From the NCBI GenBank assembly GCA_937885465.1, contig CAKZZM010000165.1, positions 1 to 46,177 of the forward strand: a stretch of DNA of 46,177 nucleotides. The letters are read 5' to 3'. Position numbers and translations under genes: made by a program. This document shows, one piece after another, positions 1 through 8,377 of the stretch. Within the stretch, counting starts at the first letter, position 1. Each line of letters opens with the position of its first letter. The stretch comes from an uncultured Bacteroidales bacterium (lineage in GTDB: Bacteria; Bacteroidota; Bacteroidia; Bacteroidales; Paludibacteraceae). The notes under the pieces were generated by a model that was not told where the DNA came from, searched no databases, and worked only from the letters and a program-made list of their open reading frames with translations.

Positions 1-2
1 AG

Positions 3-920
3 AATATGGTGGACTTGTATAATCCGTTCAGTCTGCTCAATGCCATTAGTTCCGAACGTATATCTAATTACTGGGCATCGTCCGGTGCGACTACCATACT
101 CACCAAGTTTGTGCCGGACTTGGTGGAGCGTATCAATGAGTATGCCGACAACTACTTGATTGACAGAGATACATTAGAAACTTCGGACATAACGACCAAT
201 GAGTACGGGCTGTTTATGTATCAGTCGGGCTACCTGACTATCAAAGACTTCAATGACTTTTCCTATACGCTTTGTTTCCCGAACGAGGAAGTGCGTCAGG
301 CGTTGTATAAGATGGTTCTTCCGTCAGTGATGCTTCGTGATACGGGTGAGTTGCGTTCGACGCAGGTGCGTTTGGCAATGGCGTTAAGTACAGGCGATGT
401 GCCGGCGGCTTTTGCTTTGCTCAAGGCGCAAGTAGCGGATGTGCCGTACTCGAATATCAAATATGCAGAGCGTGTGATGCATATCGAGGAGCGTTATCGG
501 CTGATTATAACTATTATCTTGCGTGCTTTAGGCTTCCGTGTGGAGGTGGAGCGTATGCAGGCGGGCGGCAGACCCGATATCGTGCTTTATACACCTAAGT
601 TCACCTATATCCTCGAGCTGAAGACGGAGAGCAATGGCGGTGTGGCGGCTGCTGCGCAGCAGATTCGCGACCGTGATTACATAGCCCCATTCTTGCCATC
701 ATCGGCGGACACTACCTCAGCCGAGCAACCAGGGACGCAGACGGCTCGTCTGCTGGAAACATCAATCGCGGACGAGCAACCCGGGACGCAGACGGCTCGT
801 CTGCTGGAAACATCAATCGCGGACGAGCCGTCCGCGCCCCAAGCAGTCATTGCCCTCGCCATCGCGGTGCAAGATGAAGGCAAAGGACTGATAGAGTACG
901 AGAGGGTTGAAATACGGTAG
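3..920 (+). CDS. PD-(D/E)XK nuclease superfamily / AAA-ATPase-like protein, 5'-truncated
   Basis: This is the C-terminal part of the large Bacteroidetes family that joins an AAA-ATPase-like N-terminal domain to a PD-(D/E)XK nuclease domain. The reading frame is open to the window edge, so the true start lies upstream. The visible part has the family's NPFSLLN and NYW motifs near its start and the linker YLTIKD. The nuclease signature is GGRPDIVL followed by YILELK, that is D, then E-x-K. The cellular role of the family is not established; defence or mobile-element association is often suggested. Between the APFLPSS segment and the closing beta strand (VIALAIAVQDEGKG) sits an unusual stretch of two identical 17-residue repeats, encoded by palindromic 51-bp DNA units. 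The nuclease motif itself is intact. A decayed copy of its 3' end follows directly. Confidence 0.8.
   Translation, partial: NMVDLYNPFSLLNAISSERISNYWASSGATTILTKFVPDLVERINEYADNYLIDRDTLETSDITTNEYGLFMYQSGYLTIKDFNDFSYTLCFPNEEVRQALYKMVLPSVMLRDTGELRSTQVRLAMALSTGDVPAAFALLKAQVADVPYSNIKYAERVMHIEERYRLIITIILRALGFRVEVERMQAGGRPDIVLYTPKFTYILELKTESNGGVAAAAQQIRDRDYIAPFLPSSADTTSAEQPGTQTARLLETSIADEQPGTQTARLLETSIADEPSAPQAVIALAIAVQDEGKGLIEYERVEIR
723..824 (+). repeat. Two tandem 51-bp hairpin units inside the nuclease gene
   Basis: Two consecutive 51-bp units encode the same 17 residues, starting EQPGTQT. Each unit contains a perfect 7-bp stem with a 3-nt loop, GCAGACG-GCT-CGTCTGC (737-753 and 788-804). A third unit lies in the decayed copy downstream (1028-1044, loop ACT). 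A related hairpin with paired changes lies at 37492-37508. The units are in frame and introduce no stop. Confidence 0.85.
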
Positions 921-926
921 AGACAC

Positions 927-1118
927 GGCGGCGTGGCAGCTGCTGTACAGCAAATTCGTGATAGGAATTATATCGCCCCGTTCCTGCCGTCATCTGCGGA
1001 CAATACCACAGCCGAGCAACCTGGGACGCAGACGACTCGTCTGCGGAAAACATCAATCGCGGACGAGCCGGTCCGCGTCTCAGGAGGTCATCGCCTTTGC
1101 CATCTCGGTGCAAGCCTT
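927..1118 (+). pseudogene. Decayed partial copy of the 3' end of the nuclease-family gene
   Basis: From about 927 the sequence repeats the nuclease gene from about 635 onward. It reads GVAAAVQQIRDRNYIAPF against GVAAAAQQIRDRDYIAPF in the intact gene. It carries one 51-bp hairpin unit where the intact gene has two. After the unit there is one extra G (GAGCCGGTCC against GAGCCGTCC), which shifts the frame. In the shifted frame the ending SASQEVIAFAISVQA still matches SAPQAVIALAIAVQD. There is no start or nuclease domain, so it cannot encode a working enzyme. It is either a segmental duplication or the remains of a tandem paralogue. Its last 40 bases overlap the end of sufE on the other strand. 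Confidence 0.8.
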
Positions 1119-1520
1119 GGCGTAGAGGCGCATCTGCCTTACCATGGCGAGCAGTCCGTTGCTGCGGGTGGGGGAGAGGTGTTCGCGCAGACCGATAGCG
1201 TCGATGAAGTAAAGGTCGGCATCGGCTATCTCTTGTGCTGTATGGCCGGATAATACCCGTATCAGCAGTGCTACCATACCCTTTACCAAGATAGCATCGG
1301 CATCGCCTCGGAAGGTGATGATGTTGCCGTTCGTTTCTACTTGTGCGTCAATCCACACGGTGGATTGGCAGCCATCAATGATATTCTGCGGGGTGCGCAA
1401 TTCGTCGGGAAAGGCGGGCAAATCATTGCCCAAGTCTATCAGCAGGGAGTAGCGGTCCATCCAATCGTCGAACGCGCTGAACTCTTCTATTATCTCGTCT
1501 TGTATTTCGTTGATTGACAT
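1080..1520 (-). CDS. sufE: SufE family Fe-S cluster sulfur-acceptor protein
   Basis: The 146-residue product matches SufE, which accepts persulfide sulfur from the cysteine desulfurase SufS and stimulates it during Fe-S cluster assembly. The acceptor cysteine is C51 in the conserved GCQS context. The following VWIDA and the C-terminal helix region (IGLREHLSPTRSNGLLAM) are typical of the family. The start ATG at 1520 puts the protein at normal length. The last dozen residues (KACTEMAKAMTS) and the stop codon are encoded by the antisense strand of the decayed nuclease fragment, so the natural tail seems to have been replaced or extended. No other suf gene is in view. Confidence 0.9.
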   Translation of the reverse strand: MSINEIQDEIIEEFSAFDDWMDRYSLLIDLGNDLPAFPDELRTPQNIIDGCQSTVWIDAQVETNGNIITFRGDADAILVKGMVALLIRVLSGHTAQEIADADLYFIDAIGLREHLSPTRSNGLLAMVRQMRLYAKACTEMAKAMTS

Positions 1521-1531
1521 TTTTTATTTAT

Positions 1532-1599
1532 GAGTTATAAGTTATGAGTGATGAGTTATAAGTTATGAGTGATGAGTTATAAGTTATGAGTGATGAGTT
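1532..1599. repeat. 21-bp tandem repeat between sufE and aroK
   Basis: Three exact 21-bp units run from 1532 to 1594, followed by the start of a fourth. Each unit is AT-rich and begins GAGTTATAAGTTATGAG. The aroK stop codon (1577-1579) and its last residues lie inside the third unit. Confidence 0.9.
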
Positions 1600-2146
1600 G
1601 GTATATCTTCTCTGCAATCTGCTCGTCGTTACTCGGGTGCAGCCGGTCAGGAGCATCGATGATATAGTGTGCTTGCTCGTAGAAAGGGGCTCGCTCTGCT
1701 ATATGTTTTCTTACGAAGCGTAGCATACGTTCTTCTTCGTTGTCGCCCTCCTCTGATTGCATACCGGCGATGGCAACGGGTCGGTTGTCAAGTCCGGAGA
1801 GAAAGAGTCGTTGAGTGAGTTGCTCCGGTGTCCAGCGAAGGTAGAATGATGTGCCGAGTTCGAGAAGGCAGTCCATATTATCTTCCCAACAGGGGTAACC
1901 TCCGCCGGTGGCGTAGATAACTTTCTGTATGGGCAGTTCGGCAAGGCGTTCGACGCAGTCTTTCTCCTGCTTACGGAACTGCTCAATGCCGTATTGACGG
2001 ATATAATCGCCCGTGCTCATGCCGTTTATCTCATAGAAAGCATCATCGAGGTCAACGAAGTGCCAACCCAACTTCTCAGAAAGCAAGCGTCCGACGGTGG
2101 TCTTGCCTGATGCCATATAACCTATCAGATAGACGGGAAGTTCCAT
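1577..2146 (-). CDS. aroK: Shikimate kinase
   Basis: The product phosphorylates shikimate to shikimate 3-phosphate in the chorismate (aromatic amino acid) pathway in the cytoplasm. The P-loop GYMASGKT is at residues 9-16, the shikimate-binding DLDD follows at about 32-35, and the glycine-rich ATGGG comes at about 80. The arginine of the lid (LDNRP) is present. Length (189 residues) is usual. The final residues QLITHNL and the stop come from a 21-bp tandem repeat that continues downstream, so the original 3' end has been overwritten by repeat DNA. aroE, the preceding pathway step, is about 31 kb away in the same window. Confidence 0.95.
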   Translation of the reverse strand: MELPVYLIGYMASGKTTVGRLLSEKLGWHFVDLDDAFYEINGMSTGDYIRQYGIEQFRKQEKDCVERLAELPIQKVIYATGGGYPCWEDNMDCLLELGTSFYLRWTPEQLTQRLFLSGLDNRPVAIAGMQSEEGDNEEERMLRFVRKHIAERAPFYEQAHYIIDAPDRLHPSNDEQIAEKIYQLITHNL

Positions 2147-2211
2147 TACTTTTTCAAAGTGCCCATATCAGAGAATCAACAACTTATCCTTTTTCTTTAT
2201 CTACGAATCAG

Positions 2212-2694
2212 TTACTTGTCGGAGACTGACAATCCGTTGTACAGTATCATCTCTCGTTCGTTTTCGTCTTCTGTGGTGAAAGGGTTGTGATGTTTAGTGA
2301 TGAGGTGCCAATCTGCATCGTACTTATATTCGGTTACGGCGCAACGCGGGGCGCATAGCTCAGAGGTTAGATAGATGGTATCGTGCCTTAGCTTCAGTTC
2401 CCATTTGAGGTTCGGCGTCATTTGCACTGACATACTATTCTCTTCTATGTTATATGCCGTGCAGACTGTCCTGCCGTTGAGGTTATTCTCAATAGTGTCC
2501 ATAATCCCCGCAAAGGCGTAGCGTGCAAGATGATTGCGCATATTAAAGTCTAAGTAAGGGCAAACACTATCGGGCATATTAGCAAAAGTCTCATATAAGT
2601 GCCTCTGCGGCTGTTCGCCTTGCACCTTATTCTCGCTTGACCACACTTGCAGGATGCTGAGTAATAGTAATATTACCAATGCTTTATTCTTCAC
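2212..2694 (-). CDS. DUF3256-like secreted protein
   Basis: This 160-residue protein has an N-terminal hydrophobic signal sequence (KALVILLLLSILQVWSS). The body contains ANMPDSVCPYLDFNMR, LNGRT and LKLRHDTIYLTSELCAPRC, which agree with the Bacteroidetes family DUF3256 (small exported proteins of unknown function). The start codon is GTG at 2694, because no ATG lies in frame before the signal sequence. No function is known. It is followed downstream by aroK, 65 bp away on the same strand. Confidence 0.7.
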   Translation of the reverse strand: MKNKALVILLLLSILQVWSSENKVQGEQPQRHLYETFANMPDSVCPYLDFNMRNHLARYAFAGIMDTIENNLNGRTVCTAYNIEENSMSVQMTPNLKWELKLRHDTIYLTSELCAPRCAVTEYKYDADWHLITKHHNPFTTEDENEREMILYNGLSVSDK

Positions 2695-2781
2695 TTCTTG
2701 TTTCTTGATTTATGAGCGACGGGAGTCTTCCTTTCCTGTATCACTTATCATTAACCGCTTATCACGGTTTATATATTGTCA

Positions 2782-2808
2782 GCGGCAGCGGTAATCAACC
2801 CCTGCCGC
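2782..2808. other. Inverted repeat downstream of the small lipoprotein gene
   Basis: GCGGCAG (2782-2788) and CTGCCGC (2802-2808) can pair across a 13-nt loop, 28 bp after the stop of the lipoprotein gene. There is no T-run after it in either direction, so it is a weak terminator candidate at best. Confidence 0.35.
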
Positions 2809-2836
2809 CGAAAGTTTGGTGATATTAGCTAACCGA

Positions 2837-3118
2837 TTAAAATAAACTATCTTTGCAGTCTGATTCTGACGCAGATGTTCTCTTCTTAGAGATGGTAAAG
2901 TTTGCTATATTCTGTGCTTCATTTGCCTTTTTGGCATTTTCGATGTAGGAGTTTACCTCATCTTCTGTGCCCCAGTAGTGTGTTGTTGTGCTATTTGCTG
3001 ATGCACTGTTTATGGTGACTGTTGAGGTTATTTCCCAGCAGTGTGGTTTGCCGTCGTTGCAAGCGGTGAAGAGGGTTGCAGAGCATAGGAGTGCTACTGC
3101 AAAGAATAATTTTTTCAT
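2837..3118 (-). CDS. Small hypothetical lipoprotein
   Basis: The 93-residue product starts with a classic lipoprotein signal peptide. The lipobox LFTAC places the lipidated cysteine at residue 20. The mature part is rich in Ser, Thr and Asn, then turns charged (EDEVNSYIENAKKANEAQN). I recognise no family. It stands alone between ispF and the DUF3256 gene. It is probably anchored in the outer or inner membrane facing the periplasm or the surface. Confidence 0.65.
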   Translation of the reverse strand: MKKLFFAVALLCSATLFTACNDGKPHCWEITSTVTINSASANSTTTHYWGTEDEVNSYIENAKKANEAQNIANFTISKKRTSASESDCKDSLF

Positions 3119-3242
3119 TGTTATATAGTATTTATCTTCTCGCTCTTATGGCTTTGCGAGTCTTGCCTACATTTTTCTGTGTTTTAACAGAATTTGCTTA
3201 CGGCTTTTTGCGGTTGCTTCGTATTCTTGTTCGTTCCGTATT

Positions 3243-3722
3243 TTATTTTTTTGTTTCAATCAGTGCTACTGCATAGGCGGATATGCCTTCTTTTCTGCCG
3301 GTGAAGCCGAGTTGTTCGGTGGTGGTGGCTTTGATAGATATATTGTTACTATCTGTTCCGATGCAGTCTGCGAGGCATTGCTGCATAGCAGGAATATGCG
3401 GGTTGAGTTTAGGTTCTTCGGCGCAGATAGTACAATCGCAGTTGCCGAACTCATAACCTTTGTCTCTCAGCATTGCCATCACGCGTCGCAGCAGTATTTT
3501 GGAGTCGATGCCCTCATATTCGTTCCCTTTGACGGGTGGGAAATGGTATCCTATATCTCTGAGGTTAGCAGCGCCGAGCAGTGCATCGCATAGTGCGTGG
3601 ATAAGCACATCGGCATCGGAGTGTCCTTCCAGTCCAAAGCTGGCGGGGATAGAGACTCCGCCTAACCACAGAGGGCGGTCCGGCGTTAGTCTGTGTACAT
3701 CATATCCGAAGCCGATACGCAT
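3243..3722 (-). CDS. ispF: 2-C-methyl-D-erythritol 2,4-cyclodiphosphate synthase
   Basis: IspF makes the cyclodiphosphate intermediate of the non-mevalonate isoprenoid pathway. The zinc-binding DVH (IGFGYDVHRL) near the start, the HSDADVLIHALCDALLG segment, the GYHFPP motif and the closing KATTTEQLGFTGRKEGI are all present. I chose the ATG at 3722, which gives the usual MRIGFGYDVH start. A GTG two codons upstream would only add two residues. It follows porV by 23 bp and may be cotranscribed with it. Confidence 0.95.
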   Translation of the reverse strand: MRIGFGYDVHRLTPDRPLWLGGVSIPASFGLEGHSDADVLIHALCDALLGAANLRDIGYHFPPVKGNEYEGIDSKILLRRVMAMLRDKGYEFGNCDCTICAEEPKLNPHIPAMQQCLADCIGTDSNNISIKATTTEQLGFTGRKEGISAYAVALIETKK

Positions 3723-3745
3723 CGTCACATACCTACTAATGGAGA

Positions 3746-4936
3746 TTACCGTCTGTTATTTACGAGGTCTTTTATACCTGCGAGGTCGAAGCCGACGGTG
3801 AAGCGCAGCGTCTGGTCAAGCGGGTTGGCTGCAGAGGTGGCTACCACGTATGCAACATCTAACGAGAAGATAGAGAGGTTGAAGCCGGCACCTATGGTTA
3901 CATAGCGGCGGTTACCTTTCCAGCGATTCTCGTGCGAGTAACCTAAGCGACCGAAGAACTGGCGGTTATAAGAATATTCGAGGCCGAGTCCGAACTGTAT
4001 CTCACGCATCTCCTCAGCGAACCCGCCCGGAGCATCAGCGAACGACATCGCCCAACCTCTCGGCGAACTGATACCGCTGTACCAGTTAGTGAGAGCATCG
4101 CCCGTCAGTTCGTTACCATCTGCGTCAAGAGCAAATTTAGACTTGCGTGTCGGTACGAGATATTTATTGATATCAGCATTGACGGATAAGCGGTTGTAAC
4201 TATCGAAAGCTAACTCATAACTTACGCCGATGCGCAGGTTAGCGGGGATGAAGTTGGAGTGGTTATTCTCGTCGTAGGATATCTTACCGCCGAGGTTAGA
4301 GATATTCATACCGGCAGCGATATAAGAGGTACCCATCGGCAGTTCGATAGGCTGTTTGTAGTAGAGGGCTACATCGGCTGCCATTGTCCAACCCGGGTAT
4401 AACTCGGTAGCACTTGAGGTTGCGGCTTGGTTAACACCGTTGTTAAGGTCGGAGTACATAAAACGCAGTGCTACTGCCATTGATACATACTCATGCAGTT
4501 TGCGCGAGTAACTGACGTCTAATGCCCACTCGTTAGGTCTTGCTTCGGCAAGGAAGTCGGCACTTTCCGTTGTCAGTTGCACGGCGCCAAGCGAGAAATA
4601 GGTGAACGAGGCACCGATAGCATCGTATTCGCTCCATTTGTAGTAACCGGCGAGGTAAGCGAGGTCGATGTCGCTGACGAGTTTGCGAAGCCATGGTGTA
4701 TAGGAAGCCGTGAGACCGCCGTGTGACTCCATAAACGCATATTTAGCGGGGTTCCAATGTTGTGAATTAAGGTCGGGTGTGGTGGCTGCTCCTACATCCC
4801 CAAGGCCGCCGGCATGAGCATCAGGGGCAATGCTGAGAGAAGGCATTGCGGTTATGATAGGATTCATTGATTCTTCTGCCTGCAAGGGCAAGGTGAACAA
4901 AGCGAGGGCGAGTACGCCCAAAAAGACTTTTCTCAT
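3746..4936 (-). CDS. porV: Type IX secretion outer-membrane protein PorV (LptO)
   Basis: The 396-residue product has a signal peptide (LALALFTLPLQA) and a beta-barrel composition. The early segment (PDAHAGGLGDVGAATTPDLNSQHWNPAKYAF) is characteristic of PorV. In Porphyromonas gingivalis PorV shuttles folded T9SS clients from the translocon to the PorU sortase complex on the outer membrane. It directly follows porU, 63 bp downstream on the same strand, which is the order known from P. gingivalis. The alternative, its paralogue PorQ, is less likely because of this neighbourhood. Confidence 0.9.
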   Translation of the reverse strand: MRKVFLGVLALALFTLPLQAEESMNPIITAMPSLSIAPDAHAGGLGDVGAATTPDLNSQHWNPAKYAFMESHGGLTASYTPWLRKLVSDIDLAYLAGYYKWSEYDAIGASFTYFSLGAVQLTTESADFLAEARPNEWALDVSYSRKLHEYVSMAVALRFMYSDLNNGVNQAATSSATELYPGWTMAADVALYYKQPIELPMGTSYIAAGMNISNLGGKISYDENNHSNFIPANLRIGVSYELAFDSYNRLSVNADINKYLVPTRKSKFALDADGNELTGDALTNWYSGISSPRGWAMSFADAPGGFAEEMREIQFGLGLEYSYNRQFFGRLGYSHENRWKGNRRYVTIGAGFNLSIFSLDVAYVVATSAANPLDQTLRFTVGFDLAGIKDLVNNRR

Positions 4937-4999
4937 TTGTATGATTAATAATTTAAGTTTAACATAAAGTAAAGTTTCACCATAGGCAAATCGTTTATG

Positions 5000-7900
5000 T
5001 TATTTGGTAATTATTATTTTTCCTGTTTTAGATACGGTTTTTATGTTTTCTGATGATAGTTGCACTTGGTAAAGGTATATGCCTGCCGCCACTCCTCCTG
5101 TTGCGCTCATATCCCACGTTAGGGCTTCTGTACCTCGCTGACTGAGGTGTTCTACCTGCCTGCCGGAGAGGTCATAGATGAAGAGGTCGGTCTGCATTAT
5201 CTCGTCAGGTCTGTCGTAGTCCACAACGATATTCACCGTGCCACCCTCCGGAATAGGGTTAGGGAAGGCGATGACGGACATTATCGATGGGTTGAGTCCT
5301 TTGACGACATTGAAGGTTATGGTTCGTGAGGCAGAGTTATTGACGAGGTCCCAAGCGCGGAAGAAGAGCGAGTGCTGACCTTCCGACAGTTCTGCCATGC
5401 GGTATGATATTGTACCTGCCTGATAACTGTTATTGGCTGCTGTGAAGTAGTCGTTGAGGATATATGTCTCTGACGGCTTGCCATCGATAACGAGCAGCAG
5501 GTCGTGCCCTATACCCGAACCGACGGTATTAATACCGTTCTCATCGGCTATTTTGGCAAAGAAATGCGGGGCCTCGTTGGTGTCATCCCCGCTATTGAAC
5601 GATGGGGTGTTGAGATAAACCTGCATCTCAGGACCGAGAGTGTCGATAATCTGCACGGTGGAGCTGCCGCCGATGATGAAGTCTTCGTAGTGGCCTACGC
5701 CTTCTTCGCCGGTAGTGGTGTCGTAGGCGTAATATACTATTCTTCCGTTGCCGTAGTTATAGCGTATATCCTTCGGGGTCATAAATGTGTTGGAGAACAA
5801 GCCGTTCTCTATGTCTGCCACGCCTTGGAAGAGAATATTCGGGTAGTCGTTATAGGTGTATTTCTGCTTTTTGCTTTCATCCGTCTCGTCATTGTCAAGT
5901 GTCGTTACTTGTTGCATCTTGTCGAACACGGTGATATGCAGTTTGCCGTTGAACCACTTAGCCGTATCGCCGTTCTCGTCAGATATATAGCCTTTTATCT
6001 CATTGACGGAGAGAGCGTTGATAGTATCTGACAACTGCGTGGTAACAACCTGATATTGCGTCGGGAAATGCAGTGAGGAAGCGGGGTCGCCGAGTAGCAG
6101 ATACGACATCTTATTCTCGTCCGATCCGCAAGCGTTCTTGCCTAAGCGCACGGCGTCGCCCAAGCGGCGGGAGTAGTTATATGCCGAAGAGTGGTAGAAA
6201 AGTGAGTCGCAGATATGGCGATTCAGTATCTCATTTTGGTTGGCATAGACGGTGCGTGATGCAGCGCATATAGCGAGTGCTCCGCCTTGTGTGTTAAGCA
6301 CGGCTTCCTCGCCTGCGCTGACCTTTCCGGCATCGAAGAGTGAGAAGCTGCAGGAGACAAAGAGCCAAAAACCGAGATTATCGTTCTGCATCTGCTTGAT
6401 GGTGGCGGTAGATATCAGACCTTCCGAACTGGCGTTGTTATAACCTGAGTGTCCGCAGTAGTCGAAGAGAAGGACACCATCTTTCAAGAGGTTATCCATC
6501 TTCTGCTGCGCTAACGGGTACTGCTCGCCTGAGGCGGTAACTTCCTGCGTGTAGGCATCGAGATAAATCTTATGAGTGATGAAGTCGGGCGTGAGCAGGC
6601 GGAGTGCCTCGCCTGCGTAGTCAGAACCTTTGGTATGCAGGTTATGGTCGCCGTCATCTGCGACGAAGACCATACGGTTTTTCCATATACCTTTGCTGCT
6701 GTTCTGCATGTGTCGCAGTAGTTTGTCCACTACGCCTGTCGCTTGTGCTACGGTGTTCACGGGTAACCTGCCGATACCTATATCCATACGTCCGTATATA
6801 TCCACCTCACCTTCGGTGTCGTCAAGGAAGCCGAAATAGTCGTCAGTGGCGTATGCCTTAACCTCGTTGAGCGAGTTGCGGGCTTGATAGGTCAGGAGGG
6901 TGTTATTTCCCGAAGTCTTAAGCAGTTTTCTATTATCGAAGGTGCCGTCGCCAAAGAGAAGCAGATATTGCGGCTTCTGCACAGAGCCGCCGGACTGAAT
7001 GGCGCGGTCATAGAGCATCTTCATCAGCCAACGGTAGGCGGTAGCGTCCGGCGTACCCGACGAAAATTCGTTATACACCTCTTCATCGGTAACGACGGCG
7101 GTCGTGAAGCCGTCGATCTCTGCATGGGCATCAGCCAAACGCTGTGCCTCGTAGCGTAATGTCTCAGGCGTGATGACAACATAGTCTATATTGCTGAGCG
7201 CGTGCAGGTTCTGCTGCTTAACCTGACCTATGGTAACGGGACTGCCCGTTGTGACTGTCGCCGGATTAAAGGCTACATATTGGCGAATAGTCCTGTTTGT
7301 CGCCATAAAGGAGAGGGTGTCGTTCTCAAACTGCGTTGGCACTTTCTGCACCTTGGCAGGGTCGGTTATGTCCCAAACCTCAGTAGAGGCACTTGCCCCT
7401 GCTATTCGGAAGGAGAGGATATTATTGGTGCCGAAGCCTTGTTTAGTGCGGAAAAAGAGCGGGGTAGAGGCTGAGAGCGTGAGCGGACATTCAGTGGTAA
7501 CCTCTATATAGTTGAGGAAGCCGAGTGCGGACGACTTACTGCTGCTGAATGAGAGTGCAACCTCATCTCCGCCATGCTCGGTAGTATTGTTGATAGTGGT
7601 GGAAGTCGCCATAGTGTAGTAATCGGAAACGGGAATGGCGGCAAGCATCTTCTCTGTGCTACTGCCGTTATACTCCAACTTAAAAGTGGAAACAACGGCG
7701 GAGGCTGCCGCTACATCGGCATATATATAAACGTCACCTACCGAATTATTCAGTTCGGGGAAAGTAAATAGTCTCTTTGCTCCGACGGTGAATATCTCGC
7801 CGTAGAACTCTCTACCACCGCCATCAACGCCGTTGCGGTCAACGAGATTGAGCGAGTCTAACTCATGCAGAGCAATAGCAGAGTAGGTGGTGATAATCTG

Positions 7901-8353
7901 AGAGGATGAGCCGTTTGATATGGTGGCATTGGGGAAACTGACGGGCGAGCCGTGGTCAGAGGTTAAGAAATAGTAGCCGTAGTCAGAATAAGGGTTGCGA
8001 GTGTGCGCAAAGCGGCTGCCGGTATAACGCCATGATATATTGGCTTGGGCGTAGAATATTATGCGTTGGTTAATATCATCGAAGAAGACGGGCACCGTAG
8101 GAAGATCGTCTGTCCGCGACTGCGTGAAATTCTGGCTGAGCATAGCACCGCCGAAGCCATAGACGCGGATATTATTAGCGTCAAGTCCCATTGAGGCGAG
8201 GTCGGAATAGCTGATAGAATAGAGCCCTGCCTTATCCACCCGTATCTTGACGAACGAGCCTGACGACAACACCGATTGTGTGGTATAGGTATGTGCCGAC
8301 GCAGTGCCTATGATTGCTATCAACAATACAATTATGTTAAGCCTTTTCGACAT
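5000..8353 (-). CDS. porU: Type IX secretion system sortase PorU
   Basis: PorU is the surface cysteine protease of the gingipain (C25) type. It removes the C-terminal sorting domain from T9SS clients and links them to A-LPS. The 1117 residues have a signal peptide ending near residue 20 and a beta-rich N-terminal half. The C25 domain spans about 390-770. The catalytic histidine is H635 in DYCGHSG and the cysteine is C668 in FVSCSF. A sorting-domain-like C-terminus begins near 1025 (FPNPIPEGG, then FIYDLSGRQV and GIYLYQVQ). Length and architecture are as expected. It starts 24 bp after the FAH-like gene and precedes porV. Confidence 0.95.
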   Translation of the reverse strand: MSKRLNIIVLLIAIIGTASAHTYTTQSVLSSGSFVKIRVDKAGLYSISYSDLASMGLDANNIRVYGFGGAMLSQNFTQSRTDDLPTVPVFFDDINQRIIFYAQANISWRYTGSRFAHTRNPYSDYGYYFLTSDHGSPVSFPNATISNGSSSQIITTYSAIALHELDSLNLVDRNGVDGGGREFYGEIFTVGAKRLFTFPELNNSVGDVYIYADVAAASAVVSTFKLEYNGSSTEKMLAAIPVSDYYTMATSTTINNTTEHGGDEVALSFSSSKSSALGFLNYIEVTTECPLTLSASTPLFFRTKQGFGTNNILSFRIAGASASTEVWDITDPAKVQKVPTQFENDTLSFMATNRTIRQYVAFNPATVTTGSPVTIGQVKQQNLHALSNIDYVVITPETLRYEAQRLADAHAEIDGFTTAVVTDEEVYNEFSSGTPDATAYRWLMKMLYDRAIQSGGSVQKPQYLLLFGDGTFDNRKLLKTSGNNTLLTYQARNSLNEVKAYATDDYFGFLDDTEGEVDIYGRMDIGIGRLPVNTVAQATGVVDKLLRHMQNSSKGIWKNRMVFVADDGDHNLHTKGSDYAGEALRLLTPDFITHKIYLDAYTQEVTASGEQYPLAQQKMDNLLKDGVLLFDYCGHSGYNNASSEGLISTATIKQMQNDNLGFWLFVSCSFSLFDAGKVSAGEEAVLNTQGGALAICAASRTVYANQNEILNRHICDSLFYHSSAYNYSRRLGDAVRLGKNACGSDENKMSYLLLGDPASSLHFPTQYQVVTTQLSDTINALSVNEIKGYISDENGDTAKWFNGKLHITVFDKMQQVTTLDNDETDESKKQKYTYNDYPNILFQGVADIENGLFSNTFMTPKDIRYNYGNGRIVYYAYDTTTGEEGVGHYEDFIIGGSSTVQIIDTLGPEMQVYLNTPSFNSGDDTNEAPHFFAKIADENGINTVGSGIGHDLLLVIDGKPSETYILNDYFTAANNSYQAGTISYRMAELSEGQHSLFFRAWDLVNNSASRTITFNVVKGLNPSIMSVIAFPNPIPEGGTVNIVVDYDRPDEIMQTDLFIYDLSGRQVEHLSQRGTEALTWDMSATGGVAAGIYLYQVQLSSENIKTVSKTGKIIITK

Positions 8354-8377
8354 GTCCTTTTCTTTGCGCTTTGCTCC

